This document shows, piece after piece, positions 50,001 through 59,157 of a stretch of DNA of 64,000 nt. The notes below the pieces were generated by a model. The model did no database searches and was not told the DNA's origin. It saw nothing but the letters and a program-made list of their open reading frames with translations. The stretch is taken from positions 1,024,039 through 1,088,038 of the forward strand of contig NW_019091438.1 of NCBI RefSeq assembly GCF_001949145.1. The letters run 5' to 3'. The stretch's first letter is position 1; every line of letters starts with the position of its first letter. The stretch is from Acanthaster planci (taxonomy: Eukaryota > Echinodermata > Asteroidea > Valvatida > Acanthasteridae). A program made the position numbers and the translations under genes.

Positions 50001-53000
50001 TAAGAATCAACATTTTGGTAGTGTCTTCTCCCGTAGAGCCAGATATTAGATTGTAGATACGTCTTCCATGCATTAACACTGAATGAAAGTAATCCTATGC
50101 ATGAGTCACTTGTCTTTGTACATGTAGCTATTGTATTCAAACAGTCAGCAACCATTGAGCAGTCTATCCTGTCACAGCTCACAGCACTGTCACTGGTAAA
50201 TTTTGGCAACTTGCAAGTTTGCTAATTAGGAGGTTTAATTAACATATTAGCAGTAGCATTTTTGTTCAAGAAATGAGAATGACTGTTGCCAATAAAGTAC
50301 CAAGGAATCTCATCTCTGTCTCTAGCAATCTCACGTCCAAGCTGTGCTCCTAAATTTCTGAGAGAAGTTTTCTACACCTCTCCTTAAGAATAAAGTGAAG
50401 TGTCTTTTTTTTTGAATGCCCTCCTTTTTTGTTCGATTCCATGCTGCCTCTGCAGGCCCACAAGTCTTCCCCTAACCGCGGGATCACCAGGCCAGTCCAG
50501 CCTGAGTCCCAGTCGTCACCAGCCGCCAGGCATCAAGATGACGCCCCCTTCCTCAGGCCCCCAGAGTGCAACAAGCCCGTCCAAGACTTCCCCTCAGGTA
50601 GCCATCATTGGGGTTGTAGTTGAGACTGACACAAGACAAGTCATCAAACCTGTCACAAGTTAAAAAGGGCGAAAAAGTGACATGGGAATACTTCTGTTGC
50701 AGTTCATGTGAATAGCTTGGTGTTCAGCTGAGGTTCTGTAGTGGCCTTGTGATGTCTTGTGATGGTCCTGTGAGGTCTTGCGGTGGTCTTATCTGGTCTC
50801 AACTACAAGGCCGTTTTCCAATACTCGACTTGGGCTCCATCTTAGGCGTCAACTGTTTTTTACTTCCTGACTTTGAGGTTGTAAGCGCAATAGTAAGTCT
50901 GATAGTGCCACAAAACATCAAATAAGATGCAAAAGAGCCAAACATTACAGTACTTCAATTTCAGTTGAACGCTTCAAGCCCATAATTGGGGATTGGTTTC
51001 CTACAGGAAGCCTGAGACGGAGACGAAGTTAAGTATTGGAAAATGGCCCAAAACTTGTGGCCAGAGAAACCTGCAGTATTTCTTGGTACAGATACTGAGT
51101 ACTTGTTTTATTGTTCACTGAAGAACAGAGCTGATTTGTATCTTCATCTTTAAATGATCATGATTACTAATGCTTACCAAGTGTTAAAACATTGTATTAA
51201 GCTTGGAAAAAAATATCTTGTGAGATTTGAAATGGAGGGACATCAGAAGTAACCTCTGGATAGTCGTTTTTGAGTAGAAATTACTGTTTTTTTTACTCAG
51301 GGTGTTCATCAACTCCAGTTTGGCAAACTGCCAAGTCCAGTGGCAGCAGTGGGATTGACCTCCCCAAATAGTCTCCCTTCATCAGGATTATCAGGTTTGG
51401 AAAAGGTTTTTTTCAGATTATTGGATTGTTAAATTAACTTGTCATTGCCTTTGATGCCAAATTTTGTATTACTGTTTCCGAGTCTAGAGTTGCTCAGAGT
51501 TTGTTATCTTTTGTGTTATTGCTCATCTGCCGCAGCAGAATTCTCAATCCCAGTTCAAACTCCAAATCCGTATAACGACTTTCCAAACCATACTTCATCC
51601 AGGTACTGGAGTCATCCATAGAGTCTCTGGTCGCCCACAGGCCTCCCCTTCTCCACCACTGTTCAGGCTCCCTGCTAGCTCCAACTCCCCACCTCCGGCA
51701 GAAGGGGGAGCCACAGCTCAGAAGTGGTCCCCACCCGCGATAAAGCACCCGGGGTCTGGCTCGCCCGCAAGGAGGAAATGTAAGCCCAGATGGAGTTGTT
51801 GTTTGCCTCTGACCGTAGAGGGCTCTGCAGTAAAACCTGAGTTCCTACAGTCATGGAAAATCCTGAAAATGCCTGGGAAACAGGTTCCCCCGAGATCAAT
51901 CTCGTCGGAAATTTGTTATTTTAAAAATTGTTTGGACTTTGTGACTGAAAAGATATTTATGAATGGAATAAATATGTGTGTGAACCAACACCCAAGAATG
52001 GCTCAGGAGAGTGGATGGTGATAATTCCCTTGCCTCTAACTCGGGCATTACAGCCGTGTCCATTCTCTCGATCAACCAACCGAGGCAGAAATGGTCCCCA
52101 ACTGATACCCACTTCACCTTTTGCATCCTACACTCTGCCAGTGTGTTAAAAGGGGAGATCGGGATTCTCGGACACCCACAAATAATAGGTCTCTTCCTTC
52201 CATTCGTCAGTGTCCTCGCCAGCGAGAATATCCCCTCTGGCTTTCACCAACCCATCCGCCCTCCCAACAATAATGGGATCGCCCACCAAGAGAGGAGACA
52301 AGGCAACCTCTCCCATGAGGACAGAAGATACCATTTTAGAAGCGGTAAGAACATTTGAAGTGACTTCATTGTTTCAGAGCAGGTCCAAGCCTAAGTAATG
52401 GCAGTAACACGAAAAACAGAGTTTGTTCTTTTCATTTCCTGGGGCTTGCATAGCAGAAGTTGAATTAATTTGAAACATTTGTTTTCACTGGCTCCAATTC
52501 ACATGAAGGCTCTGTAATTACCATCTTCAACATTGTACTATGGCCAGTTAATGTCAGATTTTCTGCTGTTGCTGGGGGCATGTTTTTTTACCCGCTAATT
52601 AATTCTTCAACCTTGCAATTGCGCTTTGACCCAACCAAGCACGACGTGTTAATACGTCATCTGCTGAAATAAAAAAAGCAGTGTACACGTCCTCCGTGGA
52701 ACAAATAAGGAAAGGAAAATTATGTGTGGTTACACGTCCTATAGCATCAAGTGGTTGAAAATGCTACTTTTGTCATGCTCTTTTGTGACAACTCTGTAAT
52801 AGTTGAGCATTGCGCTATTCTTAGTACTGCCCATTAACTCCTCCAAATAGAAGCAGGATTTGCATGGTTTTGTTTAAAATTTAGCCGTCCCAAGGTATCA
52901 TAGTGGTCCATGGCTACGGTTTTTCTCTACAGTGCACCAGTGGCAAGGCCGTACCCACAGAGTACTGGGGCCAAATTTTCAAAGGGCTGCTAAGCAAGGA

Positions 53001-56000
53001 AAATACTTGCTTTAAAGAGTGGGTAACTGTGCTGTACTTCTCTTGGCCGGGTCCCAGCTGATTTTTGTGTAGCAGATTAATTTGCTAAGCTTCTCTTTGA
53101 TTTTGAATACAGCCTAACTCTCGACTCATTCCCTCCTTCCCATCAGCCCCTCAGTGCCCCCTTCGCCAGGTCCCAGCGCAACAAGACCTTCTCCGGTGCT
53201 ATCAGCGGCTACGATGGGGAAGACTGTTCCCCCAAGGAGGTGGGCTTCTTTCCCCGTAGTGCCAGCTCTGGCCGGCTGGACCAGTACTCCCTCAAGGCTG
53301 CCTTTGAGAGCCTGGGCAAGTCGCCCGCCGGGAGCATCGAGGGACTGGCAGGTATATTCCATTGAAGCTTCAGACAATAAAGTCAAGCTTGGTTGCTCGG
53401 CATTTGGTTGCAAATATCTGGTTTTGCAGGCTGGCCTAATTTACAAACTTTGGCTTCTGAAGTGGAGCATCTCCGCATTTTCTAAGTGAAAAAAGATTTG
53501 CAAGTGATGACATTTGAGATTGCATCGATGCGTTGATTCATAAATTTGGAACCTTATTATTTCTACATCCCTCCTTGTCATGCTTCCATTCCAGCCGTTC
53601 TGGCCAACAGCCCGCCCACCAATGCCAAGTTCTACATCGGTAGCACATCGCGACGCAACTCGGCCCTGCTGTCAGAGGGCTCCCCCAGTAGCCAGAGCTC
53701 CATCACCTACGCAGCATCCCCTCCCAACATGATGGGCCCCATCACGTTTGTTGCTCCTGAACTGCCCGAAGAAACCCTGTTAGAGGTGATTAAAGTTGAT
53801 CTTGCCTATCCCTTTGAACAATTTATAGGCACTAACTAATGTGATCATTTCCAATTAAGTTTGACATTTTTTTCTCCAAAATTGGCTTTTCTGTACAGGT
53901 GCCTTTAAGGGGTCAGTTTCTGTTTTGATTAGTTTAGAGACATAAGCCATCTAAAAGAAGATGTTAAAGCTTACCAATGCAGGCTTATTTTTCATGAATA
54001 TTAAACCTGGATTAGTTACCAAAAATTTTAACGTAACCTTGATATGAAGCAAACAGCTATGCCATTGAAGGGCAAAAGCCAGTGTAAGATTGATTCCAAA
54101 ATCTTTTTGCAGCAAAGTTGGTAATTTGCTCAGATTTTGTTGAACATGTTCATTCGTAGACATCTCCAAGGACAGGGTTCTTGCTGTTAAGAGCAGAAAA
54201 AAATTAATTGAATAGGATTGATCAAAAAGAATGGAATACGGAATTTGAGCTGTGCCTAAGAATCTCTGAAGTTTGTCTTCTTACCATGACTGTTGCTTAA
54301 CCCCAATCTTCCCCAACCACACAGAATTAAACAGTAGTAAAGTGTTTCATTCTGTGGGGATAGGTCTGGTAGGCCCATAACAGCTGGCTTTTGCATTGGG
54401 TTTTGGTTTGGCATACCTCAGAAAAACAAAGTCCAACAGCCTCTGTGCACAAAGTCCTTTATGGGTGTTTAACTTCGTGTGAATGGGGAAGGTTAGGGCC
54501 AGCAACCCTTGGGGGTTTAGGGTTAAGATCTTGCTTGCTATCGACGTCTGACTAACTTGAAATAATTTGAATAAGACTTGCATTGCATAGATCTCCCTCT
54601 GCTGATGTGACTATTGGTTCCATGACAGAACTTTCACACATGTCCAGCTATAATTCTTGTATATAAAATCCTGAGAGTGCATCCTGGGAAAGAACTTCCC
54701 GAGGAAGTTTGAGCCCATTTCACAGAAAGGTATTTGAAAATGAAGTCATTTTAAATTCCCTCAAAATTGATTTTCTTGATTTTTATTTTCTTTCTTCCAT
54801 CTTGATCAGCCTGAACACAATGAAACAGTAGAACGCCTGAACACCATCCTACACATTGTAGATGCCATTACAGAGGTGGCCCAGCAACGTAGTGACCCAC
54901 TGGCTGAGTCCATGTATGGTGTGGATACCGACATAGGCACGGGGGACCAGGTGTGTTTTGTCAGTGAAGGCTACAGGTGAGAAAAGGATGAGGTCAATCT
55001 CCCAGAAGAACGGAAAACCAAAATCACTCCTCATTTTTCACCTCTCAAAACTCGAGTCCCAGTTTCAGGCTGAATTTTTGGCAGATTTTGTAGTAGGATT
55101 TTAGTAAAATCTTTGAACTGACCTGAAGGGAATCTTTTTTTTTTTCTTTTGAAAATTTAAGAACAGTATTGTTAATGTACCGAGACAAAACTCTGCCTTA
55201 ATCACTCACATCACGTCACTCTAAATGTATTGTGTGTTCAATTATATTGTTTCATTCACAGGAGAGCCGAGCAGCTGGTGCTGTATGCACGAGGTTTGGA
55301 GCTAATGTCAGCTGCCTTGGAAATGGCCAAATCGGAAATCCTTGCCGAGAGATTGAAACCTTCAAACGCGGTCCGCAACGGTAAGTGGATGGGTTGAGTT
55401 GGTTAATTTATGGGGGAAAGTCACTGGCAGAAATGTCTTCGTCCTCTTCACCCTTGCATCCTGTACTTGGAGAAGTCCTGGACCACACACATAGAGAGCT
55501 GTATTAAATCACTAGGACGCCAGCTCATCATTCCCTGCGTAGAGAAACTTGACACCTCCTGGGCACAGATGTTTTGGAATTGAACCCAGTGATGGGTGTG
55601 TATTTTGTGGCGTTGGGCAAGCCACTTCACTCCCACTTGCCTCTCTCCACCCAGGAATGCAAACGGGTGCCTGTGATGGCAGAGATGGTTCTTGTGCTTG
55701 ATCAGCCATTCTTACTGCAAGATGGCAGCATTGAACTGTATGCTCCCCAGGGAGCTGAGTTGGTGTTTAGAAATGCTTACATGTGCCTGGTGATGAGCAG
55801 TGACAGTGATGCAGTGCCTACTGCTTTGAGCACTAGTGCACTACTCAATATGTGCACTTTCTAATTATCCATTGATCCCGTGTTATTGCTTGCTGTCATT
55901 AACCCTTTAATCATTCAAAGACCGTATATTTAGCCAGAAACTATCAGACCACGGGATATCCACATGATGGAACCTAGGGTGTGAAACTTGATCCATTGCA

Positions 56001-57442
56001 TCCTGGTTTTAAGACTGAACCTAAAATTATCAGTTTCAGCAAACCCAATCAACATTGACCATTTTTGTCGCAGTTGTCACAGTCCTAAATGACCGGTACC
56101 ACCACTGCCTCAGCCGGTGCCACTCTCTGTACGACAGGAGCATGAGCCGGTCCCGTGTCGTGGAGAGAGATAAGATCACCGCTGACAAGCTCATGTACAA
56201 CTATGCAGTGGAGCTGTGCCAGAGTACCGGGCTAGAGGAGCTGTTTGGCAACCCGCAAGAGGTGCATGATTGATGATGATGGAGGCCTTGTATTAGTTCC
56301 TACATGAGCCGAGGGGGGAATTGCCCTAGGGAGAGTCTGGGGATGAAAGATCCCAGGGGCAGGGTGGGCCACCTTGACGTTACTTCCTATATCGCTGGTA
56401 TTCTTTCTATTATTTCAGGAGCCTTCAGGAGTTTTCCCAGAAATGTCCTGCAATCAATTTGACACTCATTTTTATGAAAATATTGTTCTTGTGGAATGAT
56501 AATTTTCCAAGACAGGTCAGCCTAAAAGATTAACTTTTCCCATTGGCATGTGTTAAGTGCACACGGGCCAACAGAGAGGCAAAGTTGCAAGGGGCAGCCA
56601 ATATTTTACTGTGAGGGCAGGATTCTGGTCATTTAGGGCTAAGCCTAACCCTTCAACATCCCTCAGAAGCCATCAGGAGGGTGGGTTGTGGCCTATCAAG
56701 GATGTAAGGATATTAAGCCCACCGCTTAAGTTGGACCCAACATTTGAAAAATTAAAACATAAGCCCACATCTAGATCAAAAGTTAATGTAATTGTTTTGA
56801 AATAATAGTTATTTTGTGTAACTTCTTCAGTCAACAGCTTACACACTGGGCTTCGCAGTGCCAGGGAATGATTTAACTTTTTTATGTTATTTTCTGTTGA
56901 CTTTTTTCCTTACTGTGTGCAGTGTGCTAGCCGTTACCACACAGCCCAATGGCTACTGCACGGACTATGCCTCCAGGCAACGTCCGACAGCGATAGGGAT
57001 CTGCTTCTGAAATGTGAGTGCGCAGGTTCTTCCTTGTTTTTGAATCTGTTAAAGTAATCCAGACATTAAGTTAAAAAACAGTCTCATTCAGCTAAACTTG
57101 GATATGACTGCTTTGTTCATGTTTCTTATATGTATTTTTAATCTTGGATCCTAACTGTATCCTTAAGGGTTGTAGAAATAAGTGAGTTTCAGGTTGTTTC
57201 AGGGGCAAGGATGACTTTCTTGTGGGAGGGCAATTCCTAACATTGATTGATGTAATGACAGTTTCCTTTTGGTTATTAAGAATTGGCTAACAAATGACAA
57301 CAATTTTCTTTTCAAGTGATAGAAATAATCTTCAGTGCTTTAAAAAACGTTTCTTTCCACAGACAAACTACTCCTCGATCAAAGAATCCACCATCTGGAA
57401 AGACAGTCTAGCCCTGCCTTAGCCTCACTAGCCGCTTCGTGA
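34980..57442 (+). CDS. ULK1/2: ULK1/ULK2 (Atg1) autophagy-initiating Ser/Thr kinase, complete
   Basis: ULK1/2 is the kinase of the ATG13-FIP200-ATG101 complex that starts autophagy under mTORC1 and AMPK control. Coding exons: 34980-35069, 35585-35677, 36904-36945, 42848-42917, 43372-43422, 44794-44916, 45401-45474, 46336-46496, 46863-46945, 47107-47157, 47567-47823, 48380-48410, 48568-48625, 49744-49872, 50456-50597, 51301-51394, 51603-51779, 52211-52344, 53147-53351, 53595-53785, 54810-54976, 55262-55380, 56074-56261, 56923-57013, 57363-57442. Phases join throughout: 2,901 nt, 966 residues (human ULK1 has 1,050). The kinase domain covers about 7-270: [15 protein letters not shown] with K39, HRDLKPQN with D131, ADFGFAR with D158, and T173 in [10 protein letters not shown] (human T180). 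A Ser/Pro-rich region includes DFVLV (LIR, F367). The C-terminal EAT/MIT region starts at [11 protein letters not shown] and runs to the end. The ATG is in good context (A at -3, G at +4). Single-gene invertebrate orthologue of both vertebrate paralogues is likely. Confidence 0.95.
35585..35677 (+). CDS. ULK1/2: ULK exon 2
   Basis: [20 protein letters not shown] then EKEIEILK. Contains the ATP-anchoring lysine K39 in VAIK and the αC glutamate region. Acceptor TTTTGCAG, donor GTGAGA, phase 0 both sides. Confidence 0.95.
36616..36646. repeat. Nested palindrome
   Basis: CCAACTAT and ATAGTTGG form the outer arms and TGGCATCATGCCA the inner near-palindrome. Lies in ULK intron 2. Function unknown. 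Confidence 0.55.
36904..36945 (+). CDS. ULK1/2: ULK exon 3 (42 nt)
   Basis: [14 protein letters not shown], equivalent to ELKHENIVALYDFQ of human ULK1. Acceptor CTCTTCAG, donor GTAAGC, phase 0. Confidence 0.93.
40803..40932. mobile_element. MITE-like inverted-repeat element (130 bp)
   Basis: The terminal arms TTCACCACAAAGTGAC (40,803) and GTCACTTTGTGGTGAA (ending 40,932) are perfect 16-bp inverted repeats. The interior pairs only weakly. No coding capacity. Located in ULK intron 3. Confidence 0.68.
42535..42605. repeat. TACATGTA cluster with 10-bp hairpin
   Basis: A run of ATGTACATGTACATG is followed by GTACCTCCAT (42,574-42,583) and its exact complement ATGGAGGTAC (42,591-42,600), separated by 7 nt. 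Located 250 bp before ULK exon 4. Confidence 0.65.
42848..42917 (+). CDS. ULK1/2: ULK exon 4
   Basis: [20 protein letters not shown] then YLH. Matches [14 protein letters not shown] of human ULK1 exactly over the hinge. Acceptor CTCTACAG, donor GTGAGA, phase 1 out. Confidence 0.95.
43372..43422 (+). CDS. ULK1/2: ULK exon 5 (51 nt)
   Basis: [17 protein letters not shown], equivalent to [15 protein letters not shown] of human ULK1. Acceptor TCTTTCAG, donor GTACGT. Confidence 0.93.
44794..44916 (+). CDS. ULK1/2: ULK exon 6 (catalytic loop)
   Basis: [20 protein letters not shown] then [10 protein letters not shown] and IRIKI. Contains the HRD catalytic loop with D131 and the lysine and asparagine of DLKPQN. 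Acceptor CTTTGCAG, donor GTGGGT. Confidence 0.95.
45401..45474 (+). CDS. ULK1/2: ULK exon 7 (DFG and activation loop)
   Basis: [20 protein letters not shown] then SPLYM. DFG magnesium-binding motif and activation-loop threonine T173. Acceptor TTTTTGCAG, donor GTAACC, phase 0 out. Confidence 0.95.
46336..46496 (+). CDS. ULK1/2: ULK exon 8 (kinase C-lobe)
   Basis: [20 protein letters not shown] then [15 protein letters not shown] and [11 protein letters not shown]. Carries the APE motif, the conserved DLWS and the CLTG.APF block. Acceptor TGTTTAG, donor GTATGT, phase 2 out. Confidence 0.95.
46863..46945 (+). CDS. ULK1/2: ULK exon 9
   Basis: [20 protein letters not shown] then QKDRIEF, like RNHKDRMDF of human ULK1. 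Acceptor TTTTTCAG, donor GTAAAT. Confidence 0.93.
47107..47157 (+). CDS. ULK1/2: ULK exon 10 (end of kinase domain)
   Basis: [17 protein letters not shown], matching DEFFHHPFLD of human ULK1. Acceptor TTACAG, donor GTAAGT. Confidence 0.92.
47567..47823 (+). CDS. ULK1/2: ULK exon 11 (Ser/Pro-rich linker)
   Basis: Starts [20 protein letters not shown], with many SP sites, and ends [11 protein letters not shown] just before the LIR. The PVPVPSYPSS region of ULK1 is the counterpart. Acceptor CCCATTAG, donor GTAAGG, phase 0 out. Confidence 0.92.
48380..48410 (+). CDS. ULK1/2: ULK exon 12, 31-nt microexon with LIR
   Basis: [10 protein letters not shown], equivalent to DDFVMVPAQF of human ULK1, the LC3/GABARAP-interacting motif. 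Acceptor TTCCTGCAG, donor GTAAGT. Its length is not a multiple of 3, so skipping it alone would shift the frame. Confidence 0.9.
48568..48625 (+). CDS. ULK1/2: ULK exon 13
   Basis: [18 protein letters not shown]. Acceptor TTCTGCAG is required by phase; donor GTGAGA. Confidence 0.85.
49744..49872 (+). CDS. ULK1/2: ULK exon 14
   Basis: [20 protein letters not shown] then [17 protein letters not shown]. Disordered Ser/Pro-rich segment. Acceptor TTTTCACAG, donor GTGGGT, phase 2 both sides. Confidence 0.88.
50456..50597 (+). CDS. ULK1/2: ULK exon 15
   Basis: [20 protein letters not shown] then [14 protein letters not shown]. Disordered, Ser/Pro-rich. Acceptor CTCTGCAG, donor GTAGCC, phase 0 out. 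Confidence 0.87.
51301..51394 (+). CDS. ULK1/2: ULK exon 16
   Basis: [20 protein letters not shown] then [11 protein letters not shown]. Acceptor TTTACTCAG, donor GTTTGG, phase 1 out. Weak donor, supported by phase with exon 17. Confidence 0.8.
51603..51779 (+). CDS. ULK1/2: ULK exon 17
   Basis: [20 protein letters not shown] then [18 protein letters not shown]. Acceptor CATCCAG, donor GTAAGC, phase 1 out. Confidence 0.85.
52211..52344 (+). CDS. ULK1/2: ULK exon 18
   Basis: [20 protein letters not shown] then [19 protein letters not shown]. The [10 protein letters not shown] block matches LPPILGSPTK of human ULK1. Acceptor TTCGTCAG, donor GTAAGA, phase 0 out. Confidence 0.9.
53147..53351 (+). 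CDS. ULK1/2: ULK exon 19
   Basis: [20 protein letters not shown] then DYS-free segment [18 protein letters not shown], resembling RLTDLLLKAAFG of human ULK1. Acceptor CCCATCAG, donor GTATAT. Confidence 0.9.
53595..53785 (+). CDS. ULK1/2: ULK exon 20 (candidate mTORC1 site; start of EAT domain)
   Basis: [16 protein letters not shown], then [14 protein letters not shown], ending [15 protein letters not shown]. The last block matches VTFEAPDLPEETLME, the start of the ATG13-binding C-terminal domain. NSPP at S694 aligns with the GSPP mTORC1 site of mouse Ulk1 (S757). Acceptor ATTCCAG, donor GTGATT. Confidence 0.93.
54810..54976 (+). CDS. ULK1/2: ULK exon 21 (EAT domain)
   Basis: [20 protein letters not shown] then [14 protein letters not shown]. 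First helix of the C-terminal tandem MIT-like domain. Acceptor TTGATCAG, donor GTGAGA, phase 2 out. Confidence 0.92.
55262..55380 (+). CDS. ULK1/2: ULK exon 22 (EAT domain)
   Basis: [20 protein letters not shown] then [20 protein letters not shown], like AEQLVLYLKVAELLSSGL of human ULK1. Acceptor ATTCACAG, donor GTAAGT. Confidence 0.93.
55560..55865 (+). mobile_element. SINE-like sequence in ULK intron 22
   Basis: GGAATTGAACCCAGTGATGG resembles a degraded tRNA B box (GGTTCGAACCC). It is followed by GTGTGTATTTTGTGGCGTTGGGCAAGCCACTTCACTCCCACTTGCCTC-type sequence, an arrangement I recall from tRNA-derived SINEs of marine invertebrates, and a GAGCTGAGTTGG block and CTTTGAGCACTAGTGCAC tail. Boundaries are approximate and no target-site duplication was identified. 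Confidence 0.5.
56074..56261 (+). CDS. ULK1/2: ULK exon 23 (EAT domain)
   Basis: [20 protein letters not shown] then [18 protein letters not shown] and [10 protein letters not shown]. Equivalent to VKQVVRRLNELYKASV, LIFSHAVQMVQSAALDEMF. Acceptor TGTCGCAG, donor GTGCAT, phase 0 out. Confidence 0.93.
56923..57013 (+). CDS. ULK1/2: ULK exon 24
   Basis: [20 protein letters not shown] then [10 protein letters not shown], like PRYHKALLLLEGLQHML. Acceptor GTGTGCAG, donor GTGAGT. Confidence 0.92.
57363..57442 (+). CDS. ULK1/2: ULK exon 25 (last)
   Basis: [20 protein letters not shown] then ASLAAS and TGA (57,440-57,442). Matches CKLCIERRLSALL at the human C-terminus. Acceptor TTTCCACAG. Confidence 0.92.
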
Positions 57443-58556
57443 GCCAACGGAACAAAACAAAATGTGTTTGGTAGAGGAATACTGGTAGCCAAGACACAAA
57501 CACTTGCTGCTGAGAAATCCAGATCATCACAGGATCTCTGCTTAGCAGGTGTAGAGTTCACCTGTTGGACGCTCAATTGCCCGAGACGTGGGGCTGATGT
57601 TTTGGAGCTGCTGTGGACTGAACTAGGAAGAAACGCCAGGTGTTTGCCAATATTTATTTGCTAATCCAAGCATTTCAGCTGCAAATCAATTATCTTGTGT
57701 AGTGTTGGTCTTGACGTCGTTTTGGCCGCCAACCTCATTTTTTTTGCCAAGCTCATTTCATCCAGAGTTCATCTGTACGCCAAAAGAGCATGCACGCAGA
57801 AATGTGGAAGTTGTGCACCGAGATGAAATCCCTTCCGTCACTCCTGGCCCTCTGTAAGGCCGGTTCATACGTCAAGCGAGTATGAAAGTGAAGAGAGGTT
57901 GACGGCACAAAACGTTTGCAGCAAAATTCATTTGAATTGAAACAAGTTCAACTTTGCCAATTGACAGCACGAATACCGATCTGCTGTCACCGTTTTGTGT
58001 CCGTACTCGCTCTCACATCGAGTGTTAACCAACCTGTGATCAGAGCATGTGTTCAGCAAGGCAGCTGACACCGATGCTGTTTGTTGCCATGAAGGTGTCA
58101 GTGTCATCAGCCATGATATCCGACTTAATCATTATTTCACAGTTCTCATGTCGCTTCTTATCAAGTGATATGTTAAGTGATTTAGAATCCCACACTTGAC
58201 ACAACCTTATTAGTTGTGAAGCATAGAACACCATTGTTGCTTCGATTAAATAGCATTTTTTCTAGACTACAGAAATGAGCTGGTTGTTATGTTGGATAGT
58301 GGGAACATTAAGCTGTCTTCATGTGTCTTTGTCAGCTGTCTTTGCATCTGAAAGGAAATCTGCCAAGCTGCCTAGTCATGGGCCTTTGATGCTCAATATT
58401 TGTGGACTCCAGTGTGGCACAGAGGTGCTTGATAACACTTGAGAATTTTTGCAGTTAGAGTAGGATGCAATTCAAAATGAGCTTCCTCAAGCCAAGCACT
58501 CGTGGGTGTGAGTTTGCCATTGCAAACTGCTGTATTTAAGTGACAACAAAATTGAC

Positions 58557-58627
58557 TGTGTCTGGACTTGAACCAAAGACCTCTTGATTTCTTGTCATGC
58601 ACTCTGCCCACTAAACTATTTGACAAG
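58557..58627 (-). mobile_element. tRNA-like / SINE head with intact A and B boxes
   Basis: On the minus strand, TAGTTTAGTGGG (58,618-58,607) fits the Pol III A-box consensus TRGYNNARNNGG. GGTTCAAGTCC (58,574-58,564) fits the B-box consensus GGTTCRANNCC, 32 nt away. The T arm folds (TTTGG / CCAGA around TTCAAGT), but the acceptor stem does not pair, so this is more likely a tRNA-derived SINE or pseudogene than a functional tRNA. Confidence 0.55.
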
Positions 58628-59108
58628 CACATGAATAGTTAAACACACGGCAGGTGTTGATTTACAGTCTATGTAGTGAGCCTGTCAGAATTATGTACAT
58701 TGGTGATATTTAACAGATCTCTCTTCTTTTTCCTGAAGACAGATAGTTTCTTCAATGTGCCACCCATATAATTGTCTTGAGGCACTTTCAAAAGGCAACT
58801 GGTGACTGTGATCCGCCTTTAAAGGAGCTATTTGGGTTGAATTTCAGACTTTTTTTTGGTGCGTGGAAACGAAGCTGAATACTTACTGTCATACGTTTGA
58901 AGGTGAGGATTTGTCCTAATATTCCTTCAAGTTTATTTTGTATTTTTTTTAAATTATTCTCACCCTATCCTCTTGGATGCGAGGAGAGAGCGGGGGGGAA
59001 ACGGCCAGACCTGCTGATGTTGTGCAAGGACACTGTGTGCTGATACATGGCGGTCTATTTTGTATTCCATGTGTGTGAATTCTGGGACTGGGAGACTTGG
59101 ATAATTTC

Positions 59109-59131
59109 CCCCCCCCCCCATTTTTTTTTTC
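59109..59131. repeat. C-run / T-run homopolymer tract
   Basis: About eleven C followed by A and ten T, in the ULK 3'UTR. Prone to sequencing and assembly error. Confidence 0.7.
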
Positions 59132-59157
59132 TTTTTCTTAACTTGCCAAAGCAGACT

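Larger units (their letters stand above)
46497..57362 (+). other. ULK introns 8-24
   Basis: Seventeen introns of about 150 bp to 1.0 kb lie among the downstream exons; all have GT/AG ends. I see no other gene. TACATGTA palindromes are rare here, unlike in intron 3. The 55,381-56,073 intron contains a SINE-like sequence. A short direct-repeat tract of CTTGTGATG-like units lies at about 50,745-50,790. Confidence 0.75.

Noticed and set aside
58557-58627. Functional tRNA gene
   Set aside because: A and B boxes fit but the acceptor stem does not pair; better read as a SINE or tRNA-derived remnant.
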